This document shows, piece after piece, positions 12,132-23,151 of a DNA stretch of 64,000 nucleotides. A program made the position numbers and the translations under genes. The stretch comes from Trichomonas vaginalis G3. Taxonomy: Eukaryota > Parabasalia > Trichomonadida > Trichomonadidae. The DNA is taken from NCBI RefSeq assembly GCF_026262505.1, contig NC_067205.1, forward strand, positions 11,470,001-11,534,000. The letters are read 5' to 3'. Numbering within the stretch: the stretch's first letter is position 1; each line of letters opens with the position of its first letter. Under the pieces are notes generated by a model that made no database searches, was not told where the DNA came from, and saw nothing but the letters and a program-made list of their open reading frames with translations.

Positions 12132-12302
12132 ATGAATAGTATATAAATTCTATTAAAATGGATTTGATCCAAAAAAATATAAAACCAAAAATAATTGTTA
12201 TAATTTAAATGAAGAAGTAATTTAAAACGATTTTATTTATGATCAAATTTTATATATTTTTTTGGATCAAATCCATTTTAATAGAATTTATATACTATTC
12301 AT
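12132..12302. repeat. Inner hairpin of the fold-back structure
   Basis: Positions 12132-12184 (starting ATGAATAGTATATAAATTC) are the reverse complement of 12248-12302 with a 2-base indel, separated by ~63 bp. The left arm of this hairpin overlaps the inner end of the 385-bp fold-back arm. Confidence 0.85.
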
Positions 12303-13491
12303 TATGGCATTCCAAACGGGAACCGCGGTTGGTTACCATGGATTTCCGTCACCGGTCACATTTTAAAGATTTTTAAAGCCTTATAAAAATATGCTTTGTA
12401 AATCATTTTTTTGTAAATCGGCAAAAATTTGGTAATTTTCTTCAACTAATAAATCTGCGAATAGCATTTATAATACAAGAACAATCTTTTAAAATGCGTT
12501 TGATTCATTTTTGTATAATTTCATATAGGCACATATATTCTTCCGGGACTTTCCGTGATTTTACCGTAAAATCATTAGTTTACACCAATTTTTCCGTATT
12601 TTGAATAGTTTACTGCACTTTTTCCGTAAAATTGAGTTACGGGAATCCGCAAAATTTCCGGACCTCATTTTTCATAGAATATAATAATAATATTTGATAA
12701 AAAGATATATTATTTATATTTTTGATTTTTGAATTACGGAAAAAGTGAATTGTTAACTTGATTTTTTTATATGGTTAATTTTTCAAATGATATTATGAAG
12801 ATCTAAAATATTAAAAGTAAAAAATTGAATTACGGAAAAAGTGAGGTCAAAAGTGAAATAAATTTGCAGAACAGTTTTCATTGAAATAAGACATTGAGTA
12901 TCACACTTTAGTGAATCAACATCTATAAGAATGAAGTGTTTTGAAGCTGAAATAATATTGAATAGAAATTAATTTTTTCTGAAATTTTGAATGAAATTAT
13001 GGGAAATAAAAAAATTACTAAATATTGTATTCATACAAATATATTATTTTAAAGGAAAAATAGATGCTGATAGAAACGATGAAAAATTTTGAAAACTTTA
13101 CAATTAATTTATGTTCGTTAACCACAGAGCTTGCAATCCAAAGCTCACGTTAGACTACAAGAGTCATGAAGTCTCATACTAAGGGATATCCAACATATAT
13201 TTTAATAATCTAATGTTTGTGACAAATATTCAACATAAAATTAAGTTTCGTTTCGTTACAAGGCATTCATACTTTGGAGATATCATATTTAATGTACAGA
13301 AAAGTTAATATTAAACAATACATGCTAAAGAATTAATAAATAAGATAATAAAATAAATTTATACGTAATTACTTTCATTTAATATGCTTTATGCTGTATA
13401 ATATTGATTAAGAGGCATTAAAAGGTTCCATAGTCTGCTTTTATAGGCAAGATTTTTGATAAAAATTTAAAATTTTGAAAAATGATGAGAA

Positions 13492-13692
13492 AAGGAAAAA
13501 AAAGGTAAATGAGAGCAAGAGGAGGGAAAAAAAAGAAAAAGAAAAGAAAGGGAAGGGAAAAATAAAAGAAAGAAGGACATATAAAAATTTAGATGCGCAT
13601 TCTTAATGCCGAGGCGGCTTGCCGCCGAGGCGCGATTTTTTTAGGCCTCTACGGTAACCCGGCAATGTTTTTTTAAATCTTGTACAGCCCTA
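13492..13692. repeat. Dispersed repeat, copy 2: polypurine tract plus GC-rich hairpin
   Basis: A G/A-rich tract (13492-13575) is followed by a GC hairpin (GAGGCGGCttGCCGCC, 13611-13626), then GAGGCGCGATTTTTTT and TTGTACAGCCCTACT. This is the same architecture and partly the same sequence as 4166-4446. Its end coincides with the inner boundary of the right fold-back arm (13691), suggesting a junction between two elements. Confidence 0.7.
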
Positions 13693-14345
13693 CTATTCAT
13701 CTATTAGTAAACACTACCGTATATTATTTTTTAAGCTATCTTATTTTTTGAACTTTTATTCAAATCTTTGGTCGCAAGAAGAATTGCATGATAAATAAAA
13801 ACATTTAATCAAAGTCAATTTTATTTTTCATATTCAAATGGACTGAGTGTTAACATTTAACATTTTTTGCTAATTGTCGTCAAAAATTAGGCGTAAAGCA
13901 AAAATTGATATTTCATATGGTTTTATGATAGATAAGCATTATATTCCCACTCATTATATTCGTAATTTTTGAGGTTTATCCTTCGCTTTTAAGATCATTG
14001 AATTTGATTTTTATATAAAATAGTTATATATTAGAAAATAATATGAGTTTATGTGATATTATTTTTCAGAAGATTTCATTCTATATGCCTATGAAAAGTA
14101 CTCTCAAAACTAACTTTTTCCTAATTATAATTAAATCTAGAATATTGTATTATGCTTAGTATTATTTCATTTTTCTCATTCAATTTCGAATTTACAAATG
14201 TCAAAAAATTGAGAGCCGTCACTTTTGATGAATTTCTGTTTATTACATCGATATAAACACTTTTATTAATTCATATTAATCTGACATGTTAAACATATAT
14301 ATCTTCATGAAAATTGAAGGGTCTCTATTAAGCGGTTCATAGAAT

Positions 14346-14825
14346 TCATTGGTCAATACCCAAAGTAAGAAAAGAATTGTCTACTAAATCTGGCATGGAC
14401 TCGGCTGAAAAATCTAAAAGTGGATCCATAATGAAGGAAAACTCATTTGGTACAATGGATTCCGAAGGAATTTCAAATAACTGATATTTTGGCAAAATAA
14501 CTTCTTTGAGGCTTTCCGAAAGCAAGGGACAAACCTTATTCCAATTTTCGCAATACCAACAAATGATTGCTTCTTTCCCTCGTTTGGAATCTCGATCAAC
14601 ATGTAGCTTTTCCTTCTGAGCTATATAGCAGGCCATTTTAACCAAATCACCAAACTTCTTAATGTAAGGGGACGAAAATAATATTTTCTCGATGATTGGA
14701 TAATATTTGGATACATTTTTGCGCCTTTGATCAATTTTGTTCCTGAAAGCCGCATAGTTCGCTGAAACAAACTTTTTAGAAGGATTCCTGAGAATAACAA
14801 CTTTTTGATTTTGCTGAGCTTCCAT
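14346..14825 (-). CDS. Small protein with basic core and acidic tail, unrecognised (159 aa)
   Basis: The ATG at 14825-14823 is preceded by TTAGTCAAA about 10 bases upstream, an initiator-like TCA. The protein has a basic, helix-rich first two-thirds (NYAAFRNKIDQRRKNVSKYY, KKFGDLVKMACYIAQKEKL, RDSKRGKEAIICWYCENWNK). The tail is acidic and hydrophobic (FSFIMDPLLDFSAESMPDL, VDNSFLTLGIDQ). This basic-core/acidic-tail plan is shared by the Myb genes in the window, so a small DNA-binding regulator is an inference, but there is no Myb repeat. The CWYCENW core does not have the spacing of a zinc finger. It lies just outside the fold-back structure on the opposite strand from nothing obvious. Confidence 0.6.
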   Translation of the reverse strand: MEAQQNQKVVILRNPSKKFVSANYAAFRNKIDQRRKNVSKYYPIIEKILFSSPYIKKFGDLVKMACYIAQKEKLHVDRDSKRGKEAIICWYCENWNKVCPLLSESLKEVILPKYQLFEIPSESIVPNEFSFIMDPLLDFSAESMPDLVDNSFLTLGIDQ

Positions 14826-16427
14826 TAAATTTGACTAATATACTTCTGAAAATACGATTATTTTTGTTTCAAATATTTATGGATTTTTCGATGAGGCAAC
14901 AATTTAGAACTCCATTCAAATTTATGAAATATTTTAAGCAATCATGGTGTCATAATTTGCCATCGAATCAGTTAATTTTGAATTCAATACTTCAAGCTAA
15001 AAATATTGCTGTAATATATTTTGTCTTTGCATCAAAAGCAAATTATAACATCCAAGTCTTCATTTAATTTATACTTTTTAAGAATCTCACTCAATTTTCA
15101 GTGTTTCACCAATTTTGAATCCGAATAAGGATGTCAATTCGGAAAATTATTTTCATTTTAGGAGAATATAATTTTCCTTTTGGAAAATTTAAAAAGTGAG
15201 ACGCGCAGGATTCGAACTTTTTTAAAAGTTGATTTAAATATATTCTAGTGTGGATTCTAAGGATAATATCATATTTAAAATAAGAATATACTAGTTTAGG
15301 TGGTATAATTTTTTTCGATAAATTTGAGAGCATGTACGTTTAGGGCATCAAAAGTGTCAATTTGCTCAGCGAAAGCTAAGCTAGCTTCGTTCTCGAAAGA
15401 AGATGGAAGGAGTGAAAGAGAGTGATACAGATGTTGACACATTCATATCATTTCAACAAATTTTGATCAAATTGAAATTCAATGAAATTCAATTCACATC
15501 ATATCCTTCAGTCAGTACATTGACATCCTTCTACATCACAATGATAACTCGTGCATCAATAGTTCTACAACTAACTCAGAAAAAACAAGATTTTTCCTTC
15601 CAGCTTACAGCTTTTAAAAAGTTTCGATGATAAAAATCACTCTACTCTTGTTTATCGATATGTTGTGATAGTAGGTAAACGTATTCTTATCGATATTAAT
15701 AAAAATATTTTTACGAAAATCTGAACCAATTACAGAGTTATTCATAAAGTTTATGATAACTGTAATTACTTCATCTTTGTTTAATATTTGAATAAACAAT
15801 TTAATTTAATTTGCATAATTTTTTTTAGTTGAAAGACAGGAAACTTAGTTGAGTTTGTATTATTTTTATCGTTCAATTCATTGTATATGTGAGTGATCCA
15901 GATATTTAAGATATTTAGAAAAAAATTATTAATTTGATTAACAAATTTTAATCAAAATAGCAAAAATCTATTTGATAGCTGTAAGCAAATAATAATTTCT
16001 ATTTCAACCAAAATCACTTATTTTCATCTAAACGTATAAAATTGTCAATTTTATGAGAATAAATTTAAAATCTCATGAAATATAAAGGAGAGTAATATTT
16101 TTCAATTTTCTTTTTTTCTTTCTCTCAAATATTTTCTATTGGGAATTTTCTTGTTATCAAAAAAAAAGGTACATTCACTAGGCGATAACAGTAAAATGGG
16201 ATGAAAATAGGATAAATAGCATCCCTATATAGTGCCTAACAATATTTATACGGGCCAAAAAAATTTGGCTAGAGATTTGGCGAGTTATAAAACCTAGAAA
16301 ATTGAGAGGGATTTTTATTTTTGAATTTTTTTGGAAAGTTAAAATTGCGATTAAAAATCGATTTCCGGGAGAACTAAGCATCTCATCATATATTTAAATC
16401 GATAAAAATATTAAATAATAGTTGAAT
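14826..16427. other. Intergenic DNA with a tRNA-like relic
   Basis: Mostly AT-rich with short chance ORFs. At 15191-15217 (minus strand) there is GTTCGAATCC followed by TGCGCGTCTCAC and a T-run. This looks like the T-loop/B-box, acceptor end and terminator of a tRNA gene, but no matching 5' half or paired T-stem is present. It is a probable tRNA fragment only. Confidence 0.35.
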
Positions 16428-16436
16428 AGTATAACT

Positions 16437-18032
16437 ATAGATCCGTATTTTTCCCAAGTGAGGGGGGTATCTCCAATCCCAGCCCTATCGTCCTCCCAGT
16501 GTCTGTTTTCAATATAAAATCCAAATTTTTTTTGAAAATAAAAATTTCGAGAAATTTTTCTGATTTTTTTTCTTTGATTTCAATAATTCAAAATAAATTT
16601 GGGAGTAAAAAGACACTATTTAATGAAATTCATATGAGTGAATGTGGATAAATACTCTCAAAACATACAATTTATTTATTTTTTCTTTATATTATCAACT
16701 AATTAGTGATAATTTTTTTTGAATCAGATTTTTTTTCATTAAAAACATAATATATAACACAACAATGATGCACACATACGTATCTACACATCAAAATATA
16801 AAGCTTGTTTTGGTCTGGGCATCCCAACCCAAAATTCTTTAAAAATTGAATAAAATTGAATACTTGGGGCTGGGATACCCATCCCAAAAACCGAATTGAA
16901 TTTTTTGAATTAAAGAATATATTTATGTATTTATAATATACATGTGATGTCTATAAAAAATACTAAATTCTAAAAAAAATTCAATTTATTCAAAACGTAT
17001 ACTAAGTGATCACTTCATTAGTAGGATCAGCAATCCTACTAAACGGTGAGAACGCCACTAACTAAAAAGGGAGTCCTTGGAGCTCTTGATCTCTTGTCAG
17101 TAGAGTTCATAATGAGGCATGGCATCTACTGATTAGAGATCAGAGCAATCCTACCTTACCTTCAGGAGCTACAAAGCTCCTAATCGTTACGAGAGGGAGC
17201 CTTGGAGCTCCTGAAGCTCATCAGCAGAGGCTATTTACCATTTGGGCCTCTTCTGATGAAAGATGCGAAACACGTCTACGAACCAGGAGCTTCAAAGCTT
17301 CTAATCCTTACTAAAGGGAGCTTTGGAGCTCCTGAGTCTCCATCAACAGAGTCCCAGATGGTAAATGTCCTTTGCTGATGAAAGATGCGAAACACGTCTA
17401 CGAACCAGGAGCTTCAAAGCTTCTAATCCTTACTAAAGGGAGCTTTGGAGCTCCTGAAACTCCTTTTACTATAAAATAGGACAGTTTTCTTCTGAGGTTC
17501 TCATCAAATCTAAGACTTCAGAAGAAAGCTGTTCTATCAATGTATACTTACACTCTCATGGACTACAAGTGTACAATTTTAAGGCAGAGATTATCCGAGG
17601 CCTCTCATCAAATGAGGGACCTCGGATAATCTCTACCTTAAGTAGTCAAATAACTTTTCTCACTATTTAGGAACAAAAGAACAAGAGTTGGAGTACTTTA
17701 AGGCAAGATTCTTCCGAAATCTCTCATCGAATGAGAGACTTCGGAAGGACCTTGCCAAATCCTTGAACGCCAATATCCTTGGAACTGAGCTAGAACCAGG
17801 GAGAAGTAGCATACTATAGAGCACGATGGTAATCTCGGAAATGCTTATATCGCCCCAAGCACAATATTTAAGAAGTCTAACTCATATATACAAGAAGTCA
17901 GGCTGAATAGATATTGTGCATATGGTTTGCAGAACTCTCATGATATTTAAAATTCATGTTATCCCAAAAAGGTGACACTTTGGGTGTATCGTCCATCCCA
18001 GGGATGCAAAAATCACATCACCTTGGATCTAT
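16437..18032. mobile_element. Hairpin-rich 1.6-kb element, copy 2 (1596 bp)
   Basis: Same orientation and length as copy 1 and almost base-identical, the differences seen being single-base changes in homopolymer runs. Ends are ATAGATCC and GGATCTAT. The flanking duplication is AGTATAAC (16428-16435 and 18033-18040), 8 of 9 bases matching if nine are counted. All internal hairpins of copy 1 are conserved at the same offsets. Confidence 0.93.
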
Positions 18033-18041
18033 AGTATAACA

Positions 18042-19775
18042 ACGTGAAATTATGGCTGAATCTACAGAAAAAATGAACATATTTGACATTTTTGAAAATT
18101 CATACGTTAGATGGTGACAGACTCATAAACTATACTTTAGCTAAGATTGATATATGGTTTCAACAACACATGGTTAAAATTGTAAAAATATTTTAGATTT
18201 CAAAAAGGTATATATGGTAATATAATGGAACAAAGTCAACAAATAGCATGTTAAATATGTTATAATTAACTTTTTATTAGACCCAATAGTAGATATCGAA
18301 TGGTCTCCAGCTTTATGGTTAAATATTTTCTTTTCGAGCTTCTCTTTAACTGTTGTATTAAGGTTGTAAATTTTTGATGCTAGAAACTATGGAATCTTCT
18401 TTGCTGCTGCATTTTTCTTGAGAGTTCTTGCAATTTCGAATAGATCTGCGCATTGTATGAAATTGAGGCTTTAAAATATCTTGAAAACAGAATAGGACTG
18501 CTTTTCCAAAGGAATGCTTACTTGTAAATCAGAGAGTTTCAAAATTGACAGCAAGATTATCATCATAACTTTCGATTTTGCTGCGAAAAAGGAAGACAAG
18601 TAATTAACAAATCATTTACTGTTGTTCATCAAAAGAAGAAAACTTTGATAACAACTAATGATGATAAAATCAAGCTATCTTTTAATATTTTAAATTGATA
18701 AGACATTCAAAATATTTGAATGGTTTAAAATATTTTCTTTTAATTTCTATAAGATATTATCATGATTATATAATAAAATTTAAATTTTTATTCAAAAAGG
18801 CAATATTTCAAACTTTTAATTTCAAAAATCTTAATTCTGCAATAAGTGTATTTAATTGTAGCAAATTTAATGATCCTTCGTCATGCTTAGCAATTTGGAG
18901 CTCATAAATTAATGATTTCTTCAAGTAAAATTCTGCATTATTTCAAAAGTCAATAATTCTCTAGTAACTTTTCTTCAAACCCTAACCATTATATTATATG
19001 TATAATGGAGAATAATTGCAAAGAAAGATAGCCGAATTTACTGGGTAGTTCTTGTGATGCGAAATAATTGCAAATTAACACCTAGTTTTAACAGCATCAA
19101 TCTCTTTTTGCTCTCATTTAAATGCATTCGCACACTTTCATTTTGAAATATAAGAGTTTTGGAAATTATCAAATTTATCTGCTCAAATACTATAGATCTT
19201 CATAAGTGTTAATAGAATCACCAGCCTTACATATAGTGTTTAATATAATGATGCACATTATACTGGGATTCATTCCTTATTCATCTAGTTATTATAAGAT
19301 TTACAACCCCATGAAAATTTAAAATTTTGTCAAAAATAGTGAATGTACCTTTTCAAAAAATAATTTTAATATTTGTTTATTTCATTACATACAATAAAAT
19401 TTTAAAAACTCTATTTCTTCACAAGAAAATTTTTTTCCTTCATATGAAGAAACCTTTTGTTTTCCATTTGATGCTGAGTCTAAATCTCGATTTTTGAATT
19501 TTCTTCTTTCCAAATTTCTTTTTTCCAAATTAGAAGTTTAATTCAAATTTTCAATAGTTTATATATTTTCTCAAACCGTCTTAGATTTTCTCACTTTTTA
19601 GGGATTTTCTCTCAAAATATACAAAAATAGTAATACCAATACATGTGTCTAATATACTTTAAAACCATCGTGATAAAATTCAAAAACGAAGAGTTCTTCT
19701 CTCCAAATTTTTTTGAAAATCAAAAAAATGAGATAAAAAAATACATTTGGAAAATTCATTTTTAGCATTTTTCCT
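18042..19775. other. AT-rich intergenic DNA
   Basis: Only weak chance ORFs (for example 18695-18907). Nothing recognised between element copies 2 and 3. Confidence 0.45.
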
Positions 19776-19789
19776 AAATGTTAGTCACT

Positions 19790-21380
19790 ATAGATCCGTA
19801 TTTTTCCCAAGTGAGGGGGGTATCTCCAATCCCAGCCCTATCGTCCTCCCAGTGTCTGTTTTCAATATAAAATCCAAATTTTTTTTGAAAAATAAAAATT
19901 TCGAGAAATTTTTGATTTTTCTTCTTTGATTTCAATAATTCAAAATAAATTTGGAGTAAAAAGACACTATTTAATGAAATTCATATGAGTGAATGTGGAT
20001 AAATACTCTCAAAACATACAATTTATTTATTTTTTCTTTATATTATCAACTAATTAGTGATAATTTTTTTGAATCAGATTTTTTTTCATTAAAAACATAA
20101 TATATAACACAACAATGATGCACACATACGTATCTACACATCAAAATATAAAGCTTTTTTGGTCTGGGCATCCCAACCCAAAATTCTTTAAAAATTGAAT
20201 AAAATTGAATACTTGGGGCTGGGATACCCATCCCAAAACCGAATTGAATTTTTTGAATTAAAGAATATATTTATGTATTTATAATATACATGTGATGTCT
20301 ATAAAAAATACTAAATTCTAAAAAAAATTCAATTTATTCAAAACGTATACTAAGTGATCACTTCATTAGTAGGATCAGCAATCCTACTAAACGGTGAGAA
20401 CGCCACTAACTAAAAAGGGAGTCCTTGGAGCTCTTGATCTCTTGTCAGTAGAGTTCATAATGAGGCATGGCATCTACTGATTAGAGATCAGAGCAATCCT
20501 ACCTTACCTTCAGGAGCTACAAAGCTCCTAATCGTTACGAGAGGGAGCCTTGGAGCTCCTGAAGCTCATCAGCAGAGGCTATTTACCATTTGGGCCTCTT
20601 CTGATGAAAGATGCGAAACACGTCTACGAACCAGGAGCTTCAAAGCTTCTAATCCTTACTAAAGGGAGCTTTGGAGCTCCTGAGTCTCCATCAACAGAGT
20701 CCCAGATGGTAAATGTCCTTTGCTGATGAAAGATGCGAAACACGTCTACGAACCAGGAGCTTCAAAGCTTCTAATCCTTACTAAAGGGAGCTTTGGAGCT
20801 CCTGAAACTCCTTTTACTATAAAATAGGACAGTTTTCTTCTGAGGTTCTCATCAAATCTAAGACTTCAGAAGAAAGCTGTTCTATCAATGTATACTTACA
20901 CTCTCATGGACTACAAGTGTACAATTTTAAGGCAGAGATTATCCGAGGCCTCTCATCAAATGAGGGACCTCGGATAATCTCTACCTTAAGTAGTCAAATA
21001 ACTTTTCTCACTATTTAGGAACAAAAGAACAAGAGTTGGAGTACTTTAAGGCAAGATTCTTCCGAAATCTCTCATCGAATGAGAGACTTCGGAAGGACCT
21101 TGCCAAATCCTTGAACGCCAATATCCTTGGAACTGAGCTAGAACCAGGGAGAAGTAGCATACTATAGAGCACGATGGTAATCTCGGAAATGCTTATATCG
21201 CCCCAAGCACAATATTTAAGAAGTCTAACTCATATATACAAGAAGTCAGGCTGAATAGATATTGTGCATATGGTTTGCAGAACTCTCATGATATTTAAAA
21301 TTCATGTTATCCCAAAAAGGTGACACTTTGGGTGTATCGTCCATCCCAGGGATGCAAAAATCACATCACCTTGGATCTAT
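19790..21380. mobile_element. Hairpin-rich 1.6-kb element, copy 3 (1591 bp)
   Basis: Third copy, same orientation. It has slightly more differences from copies 1 and 2, mostly small indels in the AT-rich left part. It is flanked by TTAGTCAC on both sides (19781-19788 and 21382-21389), an 8-bp duplication of the terminus of the host element. The palindrome-rich right kilobase is unchanged relative to the other copies. Confidence 0.93.
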
Positions 21381-21386
21381 ATTAGT

Positions 21387-21454
21387 CACCGTTACGGTTT
21401 TTTCTTTGGTGGGCTCGCAAGCTCGCCCCCAAAAAAGAAAAAACCGTAACGGTG
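21387..21454. repeat. Long perfect-ended hairpin
   Basis: Arms CACCGTTACGGTTTTTTCTT and its reverse complement close a short GC-rich loop (GGGCTCGCAAGCTCGCCC). It belongs to the small element interrupted by copy 3. Confidence 0.85.
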
Positions 21455-21947
21455 AGCTCACATTTCGGCATAGTTTAAGTCTAGGTTTTGCATTTTAAAA
21501 TGTTTGTTACCTTATCTTCTTTCAAAAAGTGGCAAAAATTTGTTTGAAATTTGAAAAAGATATTTTTATTTGCATAAATGACATTCAACTAAGCTGTAGC
21601 ATGATTCTTTTGCATGCTCTAGTTTTTTTCTCAGTTCAATCTCCTTCCATACTCTTGCTTGTACCAGTAAGATCGCACCAAAATTCTCAAAAATTAAGAT
21701 CTTCAAATTTTATGTCCAACTCCAATTATCAAACGCCCTCATTAACGCCACTCATAGCCATCTTTCATGCATGAGAAATCGTTATTAGAAGATTTTTTAC
21801 GGCTAATTATCTGATTCAATTCAGATCAATACTCAAAGCCCCATTATTTATTTATAAATCCTTGTTTGTCGCCTATGCGAATAAAAATTCTTTTTATATT
21901 TTAAACAATTTTTTTTCACTTTGGAAGGAGAAAGGTGACTAACATTT

Positions 21948-22665
21948 TAAAAATGCAAAAACCGACTAAACTATTAGGAATTTTCTCACTTTTCTTCCAA
22001 ACTGACATCCTTAATCCGAATGTTCAGTAAATAAGTGCAAATAACTATCGAAATTTATTACTCGAAATTGAGAATCTCTCTCAATTATTTTTAATCTTCG
22101 AAAATTTGTTAACATCAATGCACAATTATTTATTATTCATCATACTTTTCATATATGATTAAGTCGAAAAGATCTCACAATTTTAAGGGATATTTTTGTT
22201 GTTAATTAGCTTTTCATATTTTTAACTTTCAACAGGTTTTCAGATTCTTCATTCAATATTGAGCAATTGTAATCTTATCAAAAAATTAAAGTTCAACGTA
22301 TTTCAACCATATTTATTTTATTCCCTCTTTAAAAGCATTACATTTAATACCTACTTAATAATTTTTCTAGTTGTTAAAAATCCCTTCCGAAAAGCGAATG
22401 ATCTTTATCTATCATAATCCACAACGCTTCATTTAAAATACATCAGTCATTGAACTCTTGTTGCAATATGAATTTGTCGGAAAGCTTGATTAGATCCGTT
22501 CTATATAAAATTAATTTTAATGTAATATAGAAAATATATATATAAATGTTATAATTAAAAATAGCAAGACTTTTCATAATAGTATTTTTATGCTATAAAT
22601 CAAATGAAGTCGAAAACAAATTTGACACACCGATAAAATGACAAAAAAATTCTAATCGCCTAATT
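21948..22665. other. AT-rich spacer
   Basis: Nothing recognised. It lies downstream of the minus-strand Myb gene. Confidence 0.45.
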
Positions 22666-23151
22666 TTATATAAAGTTAAAAAATTCACCGCCATCCAGTA
22701 TTTTCTCACAATCGCCGAAAACTTCCATTATCATGTCATCTACTTTTTCTGAATTTTCCTTTATTGCACTAATTTCTTTCTTTTGCTCTAAATCTGCTTC
22801 TGATTTTGCCTCTTCTTGCTTCTTCTTTTGGCGTAAAAGCTTTTTATAACGTGATTTAAGACTGTTATCTGTTCTGTGATCAAAATATTTTACAAGGACA
22901 GTCCATTTTGGTCCAAATCTTTCCCTTAATTTGAGCAATTTTGCATCTTCCTCCTCTGTGAATGGAGATAAATTGATATTAGGAGAAAGATGCTTCATCC
23001 ATCTGTCTCTGCATTGTCTGGGATTTCGACCAGGTAAACTTTCTGCAATCTCATTCCAATTATTTTCACCTAATAAGCTAACAAGGTCTGCAAGTTTCTT
23101 ATCTTCCTGCTTGGAAAATGGTACTCGAAGAATGTTCGCTGTAAAGGCCAT
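22666..23151 (-). CDS. R2R3 Myb-like transcription factor (161 aa)
   Basis: The first ATG is at 23151-23149 (MAFTANILRVPFS); a preceding in-frame GTG is not a credible start. R2 (residues ~10-55) reads VPFSKQEDKKLADLV...NNWNEIAESL...RQCRDRWMKHL and R3 (~58-105) reads SPFTEEEDAKLLKLR...PKWTVLVKYF...NSLKSRYKKLL. A Lys/Gln/Glu-rich coiled segment follows (RQKKKQEEAKSEADLEQKK). The tail is acidic and ends DCEKILDGGEFFNFI, a D/E..FF pattern seen in three other Mybs here. The length is typical of trichomonad Myb proteins. No convincing initiator was seen next to the ATG. Confidence 0.93.
   Translation of the reverse strand: MAFTANILRVPFSKQEDKKLADLVSLLGENNWNEIAESLPGRNPRQCRDRWMKHLSPNINLSPFTEEEDAKLLKLRERFGPKWTVLVKYFDHRTDNSLKSRYKKLLRQKKKQEEAKSEADLEQKKEISAIKENSEKVDDMIMEVFGDCEKILDGGEFFNFI

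Larger units (their letters stand above)
11601..14242. mobile_element. Large fold-back (inverted-repeat) structure, ~2.6 kb
   Basis: Two ~385-bp arms, 11758-12141 and 13691-14076, are almost perfect reverse complements, with only single-base indels seen. A second, outer inverted pair of 25 bp (11601-11625 and 14218-14242, starting TAAACAGAAATTC and including AAAAGTGAC) brackets them, but the ~130-140 bp between outer and inner pairs does not match. The ~1.55-kb centre holds another hairpin (12132-12184 against 12248-12302), scattered TTTTTCCGTAA / TTACGGAAAAA motifs (12540-12840), and a copy of the polypurine/GC repeat ending exactly at the right arm. No transposase is encoded. It resembles a fold-back type transposon or a nested pair of elements. 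A target duplication was not identified. Confidence 0.8.
19776..21947. mobile_element. Palindromic element (~0.58 kb) carrying the third 1.6-kb element
   Basis: The terminal inverted repeat AAATGTTAGTCACC is found at 19776-19788 (continued after the insertion at 21389-21390) and as GGTGACTAACATTT at 21934-21947. Just inside the left end, 21387-21397 pairs with 21444-21454 (CACCGTTACGG / CCGTAACGGTG), extending through complementary T/A runs to a GGGC..GCCC tip. This small element was therefore present before copy 3 of the 1.6-kb element inserted into its left terminus. Apart from chance ORFs it does not encode protein. Confidence 0.7.

Noticed and set aside
15191-15217. Complete tRNA gene on the minus strand
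   Set aside because: Only the T-loop/B-box and an acceptor-like 3' end are present. No D-arm, anticodon arm or paired acceptor was found, so it is a fragment at most.
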